Shown here piece after piece: positions 46,215 to 58,735 of a stretch of DNA of 64,000 nucleotides. Source of the stretch: Utricularia gibba (lineage: Eukaryota > Streptophyta > Magnoliopsida > Lamiales > Lentibulariaceae); NCBI GenBank assembly GCA_002189035.1, contig CM007992.1, positions 1,302,001 through 1,366,000 of the forward strand. Reading direction: 5' to 3'. The stretch's first letter is position 1; every line of letters starts with the position of its first letter. The notes below the pieces were generated by a model. The model had not been told where the DNA came from. It did no database searches and saw only the letters and a list, made by a program, of their open reading frames with translations. A program made the translations under genes and the position numbers.

Positions 46215-48506
46215 CTAAATTGCATCCACAGGCTTTATCCCGGAGTTCTTGTCCCACTCTTCCGGAGGTGCCACATCTGCCATTATCCTTTCTTGCCCTC
46301 GCCAGAGTATCTGCTTGCACTGGAACAGCTTAGGATGATCGAGAAAAAAAGGACATAGTGATGATGATGATGGTAATGTGGTGGGACTTGCTAACCCTAT
46401 CGATGACACCGAACTCTTTGGCTCGAGTTGAGTCCATGTAAAATGGTCGTTTCATCACATTGGCCACAGCTTCTTCGGACTGATAAAACGAACAAGGAAC
46501 AACGAAATAACCACCTTCGTTTAGTTGCTAACCGAGCACCCAACACAACAACAGTACTGAGTACAAACTTACATTTCCGGTGTGCTTTGCCAAGAGCTTG
46601 ACAAGAGTGTCCCTGTTTATGATTACCTGAATATAATTATTCCGTTGGCCACAGCTTGGTTAGATGCTAGCAATTAAGAACATTAAATATCAATATGGCC
46701 TGATGATGTTGAAAAAATACCGTACGATGAAAAGTAATTTGCCACAACGACACACAAAACCGTGAAGGATCAATGAGTCAAGTGTACCCATTTCAATTCA
46801 AAAGAGGATTTCAAAGTGCCATTGAAATATATAATGTGCCCATTTTTCTATTTTACACACAATGTGAGAAGCATAATTGGCATCACCAATGGTGTGTAGA
46901 CTTGCCTCTTTCGCACGAATAAGGACATCACTTGCTGGCATTAAACCAGATGAGGGGACACGGGGTTGTTGAATCATGGCTACAAGCAAACATTTCCACA
47001 GTAATTGCAGACAGAGCATGCCATAGATCTTTTATAAAATAATAGAACTCAAAGTCATAATGAACCTTTTGCGTGGGGCATCATAAACCTCTTCCCCTTG
47101 GTTCCTGCAGCAAGCAAGAGGCATGCCTGGCCAATGGCAGCTCCAACAGCTACCGTGTGTATCTGTGGATCCACATACGATAACACAGGTGTGAAATGAC
47201 TAGCCCTGGTAAACCAGGAATGAATGGCAGTTCCTTCGGAAAATGATCAAAATATGCTTTAAAGAGCACTCAAATGGCAGCATGATTCTGAATCCCAAGT
47301 TTTTGAGTTTACAGAAAAATTGTGGCCGGAATAATAAAAGCCAACGTAACAATTGAATCCAGAAGATATACTACATGGAAACCAAAAAACAATTCCACGA
47401 GAAGAATAAATCGAGAACCTATTAAGACTTTCCTCTAAGGTGGATCCAGCCAAAAAAAAAAAAATTCTAACCTCGTTCTTCAATTGCATCATGGCATCAT
47501 AAATAGCAAAGCCCTCCGTTTCCATTCCAACCTTACAACATACATGATATTTCCAGCATTAGATAGAGACAAGCACAAAACATTGCAGATAAATATTCAT
47601 TGCGTCAACAGAGAACTAAAAACATAATGACCACACCGTTTCACCATCATCACGTGTTGTCCCAGTAGAATTGATGTATATATAAATTGGTTCCTTTGGA
47701 TCCGCCCACTGGAGATACATCAACTCGGCTACAACAAGCTCAGTAACAGCTGGAACCAGCTGAAACTCATACACAGTGCATGAAATCAGAATAAAATCGT
47801 GTGAACCTCACAATTCGTAACAAGAGGGAAGAGGTGAGAAGTAAATACTTGTAGATGTTTGTTAATTTACAGTTGGTGCCAACTTATACGAGCAATTTTC
47901 ATGCAAAGTAACAATTTCCTCACCGTCCAACGAGCAAGGGAAACAATTATCTTACCCAAGAAACGGGTTATACCACAGGATAAACAAGGCATACATCTTT
48001 AGAAAATGTAAAGTGCTTACAGGCATTCCGATATAAACAATCCTGCCATTCAGCAACAAAGATGGCAAGTCCGGTGGAGGTCTTCTTGGCCTATGCTCGT
48101 TGTAGGAGCCTGATCTCTCAACCTGAGTATAGTATCAAGAATAGTTCTACTTATCGGGAATATGCATAAAAACGGCAAAAATCCCTTTCCTGAGCATTCG
48201 AACAGATACACAGACAACTGACACGGAGACTAGAACAACCTGCGCTGGTGCAGCCATTAGCTGAGGCGAGTCAAACAAGTCCAAATACGGTGGAGAATCG
48301 GAGTTCCTGGACTTGCTCGAGAGAGTTTCGGGTGATGACGCAGCAACGGAGGCGAGCTTCGATAGAAAGGAATCCTTAGGGTTCATAGGAGGCATCGGAA
48401 TCCTGGCGCTATTGACTACCCCACAACTCCGCCGCCTAGGCGGTGCAGTGAACGATGAAGAGCAGCAGAGCGATGAAGCCAGCGATATCCGCAAACAGTC
48501 CGCCAT
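46215..48506 (-). CDS. CLPR3: ATP-dependent Clp protease subunit-related protein CLPR3, chloroplastic
   Basis: About nine exons. The first (48506-48240) encodes a Ser/Arg-rich transit peptide (MADCLRISLASSLCCSSSF) and IPMPPMNPKDSFLSKLASVA with YLDLFDSPQLM. Later exons give YNEHRPRRPPPDLPSLLL, NGRIVYIGMP, LVPAVTELVVAELMYLQW, EPIYIYINSTGTTRDDGET, METEGFAIYDAMMQLKNE, VAVGAAIGQACLLLAAGTKG and AMIQQPRVPSSGLMPASDVL. The last exon (46310-46215) is ILWRGQERIMADV to the end. Where active ClpP has a Ser nucleophile, this has AAIGQA, so it is a non-catalytic ClpR subunit. ClpR3 sits in the R-ring of the chloroplast Clp core and is needed for stromal proteolysis. All checked pieces are intact. Confidence 0.95.
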
Positions 48507-51500
48507 TCTTGCGCACCTGTAGATGACGTATGAAGAAATTCAAAATTCCCGCAAAACTACTCACAGAAACCGGAAAGCAGTCGGTGTACCTACGGAACCG
48601 GCGACAACGGTTTCTTGAGAAAAACGAAGACGTCGGAGATAACACGACGGAGACGATAGATCCCAGAGCCCAAAACCTTCATTCAGGCTTTTGTATGGAC
48701 TGTCGAAGGCTTTCCTCGATTGGGCTTTTGGCAACTTTTGTTATCGTGAAGCCCACGTCATGTGCCTCGCAACTTAGAATCAATGAAGCTTGGAGATGAG
48801 ATTATTTTCCTTGAAATTCATTAATATTAAATAAATATTAATGCTATAATACTATATGCTTTTTCTATTTTTTAAACGTTACATGTAAACCACATCGATT
48901 ATGGAAATCCAATATTAAGATTTATATACAATCGAGTAATAGTCGAATTAAATATAGCATAAATATTGATATTTAGTACTAAGGATTAAATATCTAATTA
49001 TTATTTTATTTAAACCTCTGCTCATGGTAAAATAAAAACTCACGAATTTAGTTGATCCTGTGGTGGTAAAATACAATATTATTCTTAATGTTTTTTAAAA
49101 AATTTCTTTCAATTATGTATTAATATATATATATATATATAATTTTAAAATGTTATATTAAATACGTGATAATTAATCAGTCTTCAAATATAAATTTCTA
49201 CAAAATAATATCCATGTTTTTCAAAATCAGTTATTTTTGTATAAATTAATCCCACTTTTATTTAATATTAAATAAATTAAAAACATCCTACTAAATGAAT
49301 TGGAATAAAGAATAGGTTCGTGCGCGCACACACACGTTCTTCTTTAATTAAGAAAATTGGGTTTATAATAAAGCGAAATCAAAATAAAAATTAAAATACA
49401 TAAGCTATGCATAAGGGATACAAATCCAACCTCCAAAAGGTATATGATGATAATAGATATAGCAACCTTAGTCTATAACCACCAAATCCCAAAAATAGTT
49501 AATCAAAAGTGTGATCCAAAATATAATGCACCCATGCAATTGGATATTCGAGTGACATGACATGCAATTGGGTTAGGTAAGTCATTTAGGGTTCGTTTGA
49601 TATTAGTATGTTTAAGTATAATGTAATTGAGTATGCATACACTTAATTGTATATAACGTTTGATATGTGATAATAGAAATTTAAGTACATAAATGATAGA
49701 CATATAACTATACCCCTCTCTATTTATATGTACCATCCATATATTCAAAAAATGAGTATGTTAGTAGTATAGTCAGGTTGGCATATATATACTACTTAAT
49801 CAAACAACGATATACGTATAAATTTAGGTATAATTTTTTTATACTCTCTTATCAAACAACCTCTTAGAAATATGATCACCCTCGTTATCTCTATTTCACA
49901 CACATGAGGCTCCCCCTGTCTTAGTGGTTTTAAAAAGGCAATGCAGAAGGATTGAGGATGGTTTTGGAACCACAGCATTTCCTTTTTGTGTGTGTGTGGA
50001 TGAACATGGTATGCGACACAAAAATAATGGCGTTGTGGGGGCAGGGCGCGGGTTCAGCCCATGATCCTTACAACTTACAAGCTGTCCGAGCGCGATGCAT
50101 CATGACGTGTTGTTGTGTGTAGCCTGTAGCATTATTATTCTTCAGACAGCCGTCCTTGTAGTTGTGGTGGGCTCATCTGGTCCACTGCGCCACCACACCT
50201 ACTCATTAAAACTAACCATCTTCCTCTATTACAAAATTAAAATAATTCAACAATTATGATCCATTTGGAACCCTTTCTATAGTTTTATTATCAAATAATT
50301 ATTGGTTTAGAAAAAAAATTCATCTTCCACCTTTCGGAAATGCTTTTTAAATGGTATTATTCCATGGAATAATAGAATCATAGCTTTTTTTTACAATGGA
50401 TAGGCCCCTCCAACAAAAAATTATTCTACTAAGTGTTCTTTTAAGATAATCACAATTGTTAGAACGTTTTAAATTTCAATGAAATTTTAGGAAATTTTGG
50501 ATTTTAATTTTTTTTTCGATTTATACAAAATATCATAACTCATACTTTATTTATATGATATTATATGATTCGCATACTCAAACCTTACCATTTTAAGTTT
50601 TTAATGGAAAACGATTAACAAAAAATTAAGAAAATTTCTCTATTTAAATACATTTTTTCCTCATTCATAACTAACATTGTATAATATCGTTAAGTCTCCT
50701 AATTTTAATAATAATATATACTTTCTTTTTATGTTATTGTCTATTTCGTTTGCTCAATTCTTATGATTTACATTCTATCCTTCTATGAAAAATTACTCGT
50801 TCAAAATTAAAAGAATCAATGTTTATTCTTTCATCCTTAACTAATATGTAATATCATCACTAGTATTCTGACCTTAAAATATTTCTGTAATTTTCCACAC
50901 CAAAATGTCATAAAATTCAAATTTTTTCCGAATTTTCCTTGAAACCTACGCCAGTTGCATCTATCTATGTGTTTGAATTGTAGGGCACACGAAGTCCTCA
51001 CAAACTATATATTTTATGGCCATTAATTCAAATTTCAACCGTGTTTGTGTTTTCCTCCTCCCTCCCCAGGTCAATCCTGTCTTCATACATTACCTCATAA
51101 TAATACTGATTAATAATAATAATATTAATATTATTGTCAACCCAAAGCCTTATTTTTTTTCCTTGATGAGTCACATCAGTACCTGTACTTCCCCAAGCAG
51201 TTACAGTATCTGCTTTTATAACGACCATTTTTGAAAATAAAGATATTGTCTTTATATTTTATTTTTTTAAAAAAAAATCATACAATTTATTCATTTTGTG
51301 TGAAGGAAATGGGGTTTGTTTTAATAATATACATACATACATAATAAAAGGAATGCGATGGGGGAGGAGGTCGGGTCACAATAGTAATGATGCAAAAAAC
51401 ACACAAGATCTGGACGCAAATGGGCGTAGTGGCAGGAAAAGGGAAGGCTCCTCTAGTTAATGCACGATAAGATACAACAACACGGCGGGGGGAGGCACCG

Positions 51501-51639
51501 GCGGCAGCAGCAGGGGGGGGGCGACGGCGACAGTGAACTGTGAGGGTGAAAGGGGGCGGAATCCGAACCAATGGATTGAGGATGACGCATCATATCATTC
51601 CCTCTGCCCCCCATGTGTGGTGTTTCGCGGTTGGGTGGA
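48507..51639. other. AT-rich intergenic region with MITE-like repeats
   Basis: The first 280 bases are the CLPR3 promoter/5' UTR. Bases 48800-50000 are AT-rich, with a (TA)n run near 49121-49142 and a MITE-like inverted repeat at 49587-49866. Bases 50200-51290 are AT-rich without coding signal. Bases 51300-51639 are the GC-rich 3' UTR/flank of the ketoacyl-CoA synthase. Confidence 0.5.
49587..49866. mobile_element. Possible MITE, GGTTCGTTTGATA-type inverted repeats
   Basis: The left GGTTCGTTTGATATTAG resembles the reverse complement of the right end (GGTTGTTTGATAAGAG). Inner copies of a TTTGATA/TATCAAA-like motif suggest nesting. Arms are imperfect and no clear target duplication was found. 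Confidence 0.4.
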
Positions 51640-53172
51640 TCACGCCGCTATTTTGACGGGGTATCTGTCGATGCAGTCCTCCCAGGGGCCGTTTCTGGAG
51701 GGACTCACGCGGCGGAGCGCCACCCACACGGCGCTGTTGCACTTGAACCCGCTCCCGAACGCGATCTGCCATACCTTGTGACCCTTCCGGACGCGCCCCT
51801 TGGCTTCTATGTACGCCAGTTCGTACCAGATGGAGCTGGAGGAGGTGTTCCCGAACCGGTGAAGGGTCATCCGGGAAGCTTCCACGTGGATGGGGAGGAG
51901 GTCCAGGTTCATCTCCAATTCGTCGATCACTGCGCGCCCTCCGGCGTGGATGCAGAAGTGATGGAATGCTAGTTTGAAGTCTGGGATGTACGGTTTCAGA
52001 TTCCTGTTCACTAATTTCTTCAGCACCAGTGCCGCGAAGAAGAGGAGCTGTTCGCTGATGGGGAGAACCAGGGGACCCAATGTGGTGATGTTTGTTTTCA
52101 ACGCGCCGCCGGCGATCGCCATCAGGTCTTTCGAGAGCGAGACTCCGGTTTTCCCGGCGTCGTCTTGCTCCTGGTACACGCAACGGAAGGCTTTATCCTC
52201 CGCGCCTTTGTGGGTCCTCACCACGTGAACCAGCTTGTACTTGGATCTGCGGCGGTCGCTAGGTTTATTGGAGAGGAGCACCGCGGCGCCGCCGACGCGG
52301 AAGAGGCAGTTGGGTATAAGCATAGATTTCTTGTTACCGAAGTACCAGTTCTGGGTGATGTTCTCTGTGCTGACGACCACGGCGTATGTGTTTCTGTTGG
52401 ATTGGAGCAGATCCTTGGCTAAATCCACGGCGATTACGCCGGCGCTGCAGCCCATCCCTCCGAGATTGAAGCTCTTGATGTTTCCCCTCAACTTGTACTT
52501 GTTCACAATCATCGCAGACAAAGAAGGCGTCGGATTGAACAAACTGCAGTTGACAACCAAAATCCCGATATCCTTGGGCTTCAATTTCGTGTTCTCGAAC
52601 AACCTATCCAACGCCCCGAACATCACCTGCTCCGCCTCCTCCCTCGCCGCCTGCATCGACGGCCGCGGCGGCAGAAAATGCATCGCCTCCGGCACATAGG
52701 TCTCATCTCCGAGACCAGAGCGTTCGAGAATCTTCCTCTGAAATTCCAAGGAAGAATCATCAAAATCCCCAGTCAAGGAAGAATGCTCCATAAACCGATG
52801 AAACGGAGCCTTGAGATGCTCCGGCGCCTGGTAACACGAGTAATCCAGCAAATAAACAGAACGCGGCCGCCTCATGATGTACACCGTGGATCCGAAAACG
52901 ATAAACACGGAGCAGATTATAACAGAAGCCAAATTATACTTAAGATGCAGCCACAGCTGACGAACATCATCGGGATTCATCTCCGAAACTTGGACGAATA
53001 TGGCCACCATTAGCGGGATCAAGCAGAGGGTGAGAAGATTAGAGATCAAATAATGGTAACCCAGTTTCACATACTTCAAATTAACACTCTGCAGGAAATC
53101 CGGCAGCCTCCGGGGATGGTGAATCCGGACGCCCACCCTCGCTCCTCCTCCTCCTCCGCCGCCGCCGTCCAT
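51640..53172 (-). CDS. 3-ketoacyl-CoA synthase (KCS, FAE1-like), intronless
   Basis: A single exon of 510 residues, standard for KCS. MDGGGGG at 53172 is chosen as start; an in-frame ATG at 53280 would add 36 residues that do not look like the family. Two N-terminal membrane segments are visible ([20 protein letters not shown] and [20 protein letters not shown]). The FAE1/type III PKS-like catalytic domain has the Cys in [20 protein letters not shown], the His in [18 protein letters not shown] and the Asn in [22 protein letters not shown] is the rate-limiting condensing enzyme of very-long-chain fatty acid elongation in the ER, feeding wax, cutin or suberin. Length and start fit the KCS11/KCS4-like group, but the subclade is not assigned firmly. 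No defect. Confidence 0.94.
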   Translation of the reverse strand: MDGGGGGGGGARVGVRIHHPRRLPDFLQSVNLKYVKLGYHYLISNLLTLCLIPLMVAIFVQVSEMNPDDVRQLWLHLKYNLASVIICSVFIVFGSTVYIMRRPRSVYLLDYSCYQAPEHLKAPFHRFMEHSSLTGDFDDSSLEFQRKILERSGLGDETYVPEAMHFLPPRPSMQAAREEAEQVMFGALDRLFENTKLKPKDIGILVVNCSLFNPTPSLSAMIVNKYKLRGNIKSFNLGGMGCSAGVIAVDLAKDLLQSNRNTYAVVVSTENITQNWYFGNKKSMLIPNCLFRVGGAAVLLSNKPSDRRRSKYKLVHVVRTHKGAEDKAFRCVYQEQDDAGKTGVSLSKDLMAIAGGALKTNITTLGPLVLPISEQLLFFAALVLKKLVNRNLKPYIPDFKLAFHHFCIHAGGRAVIDELEMNLDLLPIHVEASRMTLHRFGNTSSSSIWYELAYIEAKGRVRKGHKVWQIAFGSGFKCNSAVWVALRRVSPSRNGPWEDCIDRYPVKIAA

Positions 53173-56100
53173 GGCCACCAATTGAATCGACGAAAACCAA
53201 AAGGAAGAGACACAAGGAGAAGCCAAGTTGCTTAAGGGACAGCACAAGAGCGGAGAGCGAAGGGTATTAAATACTACCACTGCACTCTGAATTCATTGCC
53301 AAATTGCTCTGTCCCCCCATCGCATCTCCTTCTCTCTCCCTCTCTGCGACTTCCTTCGTCTCCGCTAACCAAATAACGTTTACCCTGCCGTAAAAGAAGA
53401 TAAAGACACAGCGGCCATAGCTTTTAAAATTCAAGGTGTTGACCGCTCTCTGTTACACTTGCCTTTTCACTGTCTGCTAATATTTTAAAATTCTGAATTT
53501 AACTGGGATATCATATTTATTTTTATAAGAAATTAAAATTTAAAATATTAAATTTATATAATTATTTTTATTTTTTTACAATATTTTTACAATAAATTTA
53601 GAAGTGTGCAGTTTTAAAAGACTGCTGTCTGCTACCTACCCTTGCCAAATCTCAACGGGTACACTCCAACATGTACTATGCAATTATTTTGAAGCTAAAT
53701 TATGATTAAATTGTGATTGAAATAGGATTCGATCGTATTTATTTTTTTATATTTTAAAACGTTGAACGATTTACATTTCAAAACATCAGTTATGTGGATC
53801 CAACATTTTGAAAAATTCAGAAATGATAACCAAATTTTGGGTAAGTTTTTGTAATTAAAAAATAATATAATTTATTTTAAGATTTAAACATAATTAATAA
53901 ATATTAATCCCACATACTCAAAATCAAATTTTGATAGAAATTTTCAATAAAAAATTTAATGTAAATTGGGAGGAGGGGTTGGGTTAAAATTCGAACTTTC
54001 GTTTTAAAATTCAATACATTTTTTCTATAAATCTATTACTTGAATTATTGGGCTAAACTTTATTTAATCTCTACTAATACTCGTTTTAAATATTCAAAAA
54101 TTTTACAACATTTGAACCTTTTCTAAATTTAATATCTATAAATGAAAAAATATTATTTAAATTCTTAATAAAACAAACAAAAATTTTATTTTCAAGGGGA
54201 CAGCCAATAGACATGAAAATGATAAAACATACCACATTTTTTCAAATTTTGCAATTCATTTCTGTATAATGTCTGAGTGGTATAATTTTTTAAGATATGT
54301 TTTTTATGACATCTACTTCTATCATCATCTCAATATACCATCTAACCATTTTGTCCTCCGTACTCAATCATTGTGCGGAAAGCCTCGACCTCTATATTTT
54401 TTTTTCCATTAGTGGATGAGCTAAAACACATGTGATTTACTTGTTTTCCAAATGGTCACATTGATCTCTTTTTTTCTTTAGATCTTTTTTTTAATTACGA
54501 CTTTGATATATTTTTATTATTTCGCAAGAACAAACGACACTTGAAAAGTCATATGTAAAATGAAAAACTCCTAAAAATGTTGAATGGTTTTGAAAGAATT
54601 TTTCCCATAAACAAGGATATTGCATTAGTCATGATAAATGATATAGACAACGTTTAGAAATCAATTATATTCTACTAAAATTAATTATATTTTTGTATAT
54701 TTGATTTTGTATTTCAAATGTGTATTATATTTTTTTACGTGAATTAATTTTTAAAAATCATTTCAATTCTATAAAAAGTATGAATAAGTGGTTTTAATAT
54801 AAAATTATTTTTTAAAAATTGATTTTCATAATAAATTTAATATTATATATATACATACATATTTGTTAATGATAAAAATTATAATGAATGTCATTTTAAA
54901 TAAATATTGATTAATTTATTTGTCTATCAAAATTTTATTCTAATTATACGAATTGGGATTCTACAAATTTTCAATTGGTAATAGAATAATCATTGATTTT
55001 AAGGAATAGAGTAAGAATTTAATACATAGAATATAATTATTAATAAGTATAGGTAAATATGTAATTTAATTATAAAAATCACTTTGTAATTTTTACTATA
55101 ATAGTCATTTTTAGAAAACACTTTTAAATATATATCAATTTTCATTTTATTAAAATATTTAAGTTATGTTAAAATCAATTTTAAAGTGATTTTTTTCAAA
55201 CTTACGTATAATCTAGTATTATGTTTCAAATCAGTCGAAAATGACTCTACTGCTAGTATTACAAATTATACAAATAAAAGGCATATATTAATAATTTTCA
55301 AATGGAAAATCATATTTCCAATTAAAAATATTAAAAATTCGCTTTAATTTAAAGGAGCTATCATTGTTGTAATATCAGATATTATAAACAATATATGATA
55401 CAGATCCGGAATTTATAAAATATTAATGATATGGTAGTTGCATTTTAAAAAGGGTTCCAAATCTACGTTTAAAATTCATATAAACTTGGATGCTTTTTTA
55501 TTATTTTTATAATATTTTCTATGATTAGTTTGAAATTTGTCAAGAAAATGAAGAAATTAGAAAATTGCCGTCCTGCACGCAATTGTATTGGTAGGAATTT
55601 AAGGCAGGTTGGACACCCACTTTTGAACATATGCGTGTATTGTAGTAAAGGAACATGGGGTGCAGAGTGGGGCCTCTTCCACCTATTCCAGAATGAGAGA
55701 AGGTTTGAAATGTAGTTAATTTGGATGGAATATTTGAAAATATATTAAAATATTTGTTTTGGTAAATTTTAATTAGAATGAAATATATTATATTTATATA
55801 AAAGATAAAAAACAAAATGAATAAAAAAGAGACGGATGATAAAAATATCAAACGAGGGGTGAGATAATTAAATCACAACAGTACATATTAGAGTTGTAAT
55901 CGGCTCGACATTCAAGATTCTGAATGTCAGCATTTTTTCATAAGCATGATTCATGTGAGCATTTGAAAAAAAGTCAGCATTTTTTGGATTGTTTCTAGAT
56001 ATGCATAAGAGATGTTATAGATACTTGAAAAAAATTATAAATATATTGTACTTCTTAGGTACTTGCAATAACTTATGCGGATCATGAAAAAAAATTTGAT

Positions 56101-57169
56101 ATTCTTATGAGTGTTTTCAAACATTCATAAAAATCGTTGTAAGTGATTGAAAATATAATTTTTATTTTAAAAATTTAAAACCGTGATTTGAATCGAAATT
56201 ATATGATTCGATTTCAGGTTTATGATTCTAATTTCGAACCAAAATCATGTGATTCAATTTCGATTTCCATTCAGCTCAGTTTAAGTTTTATGTTCCTATT
56301 TTGAATCAAAACTGAAATTGAATTTGACATCATACCCTAATTTATGAATTATCGTTTTGATGAAACAGATCGATTTGGAACCCGTCATAATACCAATATT
56401 GACTATTACAAAATCTTAATCACAATATTTCATCAATCCCATTCCATATTAAAAATGTGAAATTTTAATACGTTTATTATATTAAACATACCATAAAAGT
56501 TTTTTAAGTATAAAATTTAGATGACAATATTTTATAGGATTTGATGCAATTTTTGAAAATATTCAAAATATTAATAATTTACTAATAACAATTTAAAGTA
56601 TCAAATGTTTGTGTATTAATTATAGAAATATTAATTTTAATATTGAGATAGCAATTTAGTTTCACTGTGAATAAAAAAAATCGAATTGTGGTTCGATTAG
56701 AACATTATTTTGCATAAATTTGACTGATAAAAAATCGTATTAATCATGAAATTAAAACTCGGTGACCGGGTTTAATGACTAACGCGTTACTGGTTGGGTA
56801 AACGGTAGCTTACCAAACCCGACCACTCGATAGGGATTTCGTGTATTAATGACAATAAATCATACCCATTTTATCTGGGCGGGCCGGGTACGCTGTTTAT
56901 GTACCCGACTTGAACCGTCAAGGATTTATTGGGCCGGTTCATGACGTCATGCGAATGCATCGATGACGTGGCAACATGGTGCCGAAGTTTGCATTTGTTT
57001 TAATTTTCCCTCCCACTGGAATCGGCGGTCTGGTTTTTCTGTATTCTACCGTTTCGCATTAGCAATTTCTGTCGCCAAAAACCCTATCGCGGCGGTGAGT
57101 TTTACCGGCGTTTTCGTCTGCTGTGATTCTAGTTTTTCGATTTAGCAGCCTTTTTTTTTTCATTTCGTG
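53173..57169. other. Long AT-rich intergenic region
   Basis: The first 250 bases are the KCS promoter/5' UTR. The rest is AT-rich and non-coding, with repeated short motifs at 55880-56300 (GATTCGATTTC-like runs). A GC-richer block at 56760-56940 has CCGGGT/ACCCG motifs resembling the ends of the hAT-like element at 28.5 kb; I found no clear TIR pair there. The HMGB pseudogene leader starts near 57000. Confidence 0.5.
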
Positions 57170-58735
57170 TTTCAGATGGAGGAAGATCGAAGGGGACTCG
57201 TCGAGTAAAACGGACGGCAGGTTTGGTTGATCTCTGCGTTTTTTTTTGGGTTTTTTGTTTTGTTTAGTTAATATGTTGTTATCTTGCCTCAGAGTGTGAT
57301 ATCAATACGTCTTCATCATGCTCGTTGCAGTTTGAATGCTGTTTTTGTCCTAGGAAGTTGTCTTGATTTGCATGATTTGGAGTTGAAACGATGTCTCATT
57401 TGTGTTCATATTGACGAAGAAACTTACTAGTGTTTACCTTGTGTTCTTTTTTCTGTTGATACTCGGAATGCTTTTTGGTTGTTTTATTTTTTCCTGTTTG
57501 GCTGCATAGATTTGCTTATTTTTTTTGGCGTATTTTGCGTGGTTTTCTCTTTTTGTATCGGTTGTATGACTTACATTACTGTTTTGTGCATTTTCAGCCT
57601 AGCTGTAAAAAAGAAAACTGCGAAGGAGAAGAAACTAGAAAAGAGGCCTTCAAGTGGCTTTTTTGTTTTCATTTGCGCCACTTTCAACGTGCTTTTATTT
57701 CTGCACATGTTGAATGGTGCTAAGATCTTTTTCTTGTGCTACGTACGTATTGTGTTCTGTTGTCGACAGGGAAGACTTCAGAACGCATTATAAACAAAAG
57801 CATCCCAACAATAAATCCGTTGCAGCTCTGAGTAAACTTGTTTCATTTTCAACCGTTAACATGACCATAGTTTTTCGAGAACATGGAGAGAGCTCAAGGT
57901 TTCTGGTTCTTAATGCAGGTGGGTTATGAAGACAGATGAAGACGTATACACAAGAGGATAGTTGATGTTACTGAGGAAATGAGTGCACGTGCAGGCAAAT
58001 GCATGGAACAGAGGATCATTTCGTGAAGATATTATAGATCATGGTCAGTTACGGGATTATGTAGATGTTTTACGGTTTTGCCTTCAGAGAAATAGATATA
58101 TACATAATGTTCATTGTCATTCTGCGATGGATTGAGAAATAAGATTTATAGTGTGAATTTCCTGTTCTATCTCTTCCTCGTCTGAGTTGTTCTGGTATGG
58201 ATCATCAGAGAATACTTTGATCATTCACTTTAATCATTTACATTTTCTGTATAGGTAAACCCGCTTGCCATAAGTGAAAAGCAATGAGCAAAGAGGTGAC
58301 CTTATTTCAAATTTCATCCTACTTTGTTATTCAACATATGTCACCAAGGCAGAGTAGAGGAAGGAGGAATATGAGGCTCAAATGGAGGTGCACAACTAGA
58401 AGTTGGCGTGTTTTTTTCATTACACACGAGTTTGTTACCTCTCGAGTATTTCATTACATCTGTTGCTCACAGAAAACTCCTGCGCATTTCGGAACAGACA
58501 ACCTTTAATGCTTCCTAACTATAATCTGATGAAGAATCCGACAAGTCAAAGTCTGAGGTTGATGACATAGAAGAAGGGGATGCAGAGGTGAGCTAGTTCC
58601 TCTTTTATGATCCTTGTTCCATAGTTATCACTCTCTGCACCCAAAGGGAACCCCAACCTCATGCTTGTCCTTCATCTCCCTTGTTTAAAATGTTAGCATT
58701 CTCTAAAGGAGGAAGAGGGTGATGACTAATCCCAT
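57170..58735 (+). pseudogene. HMGB (HMG-box chromatin protein) pseudogene with decayed exons
   Basis: Exon-like blocks in normal HMGB order are still visible. A frameshifted start at 57177-57223 (SKG... with in-frame stop) ends at a donor. A block at 57600-57680 gives LAVKKKTAKEKKLEKRPSSG then FFVF. After an intron, EDFRTHYKQKHPNNKSVAA lies at 57771-57827. Near 58370 EYEAQMEVHN is followed by a stop and KLA. The acidic tail block is at 58540-58590 (EESDKSKSEVDDIEEGDAE), with a last EEEGDD block near 58712. Shifts, stops and a missing core of the box (KWKS...APY) show it is dead. HMGB proteins bend DNA in the nucleus. Retained introns mean an unprocessed duplicate rather than a retrocopy. Confidence 0.82.

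Noticed and set aside
51590-52183. 197-codon minus frame and several plus frames over the KCS gene
   Set aside because: They are shadow frames of a GC-rich coding exon. The KCS frame carries all catalytic motifs.
56741-56945. GC-rich block with ACCCG/CGGGT motifs like the hAT element ends
   Set aside because: No pair of terminal repeats or target duplication could be found.
57475-57929. Open frames of 71-104 codons around 57.5-57.9 kb
   Set aside because: They read through introns of the HMGB pseudogene; only short blocks match HMGB.
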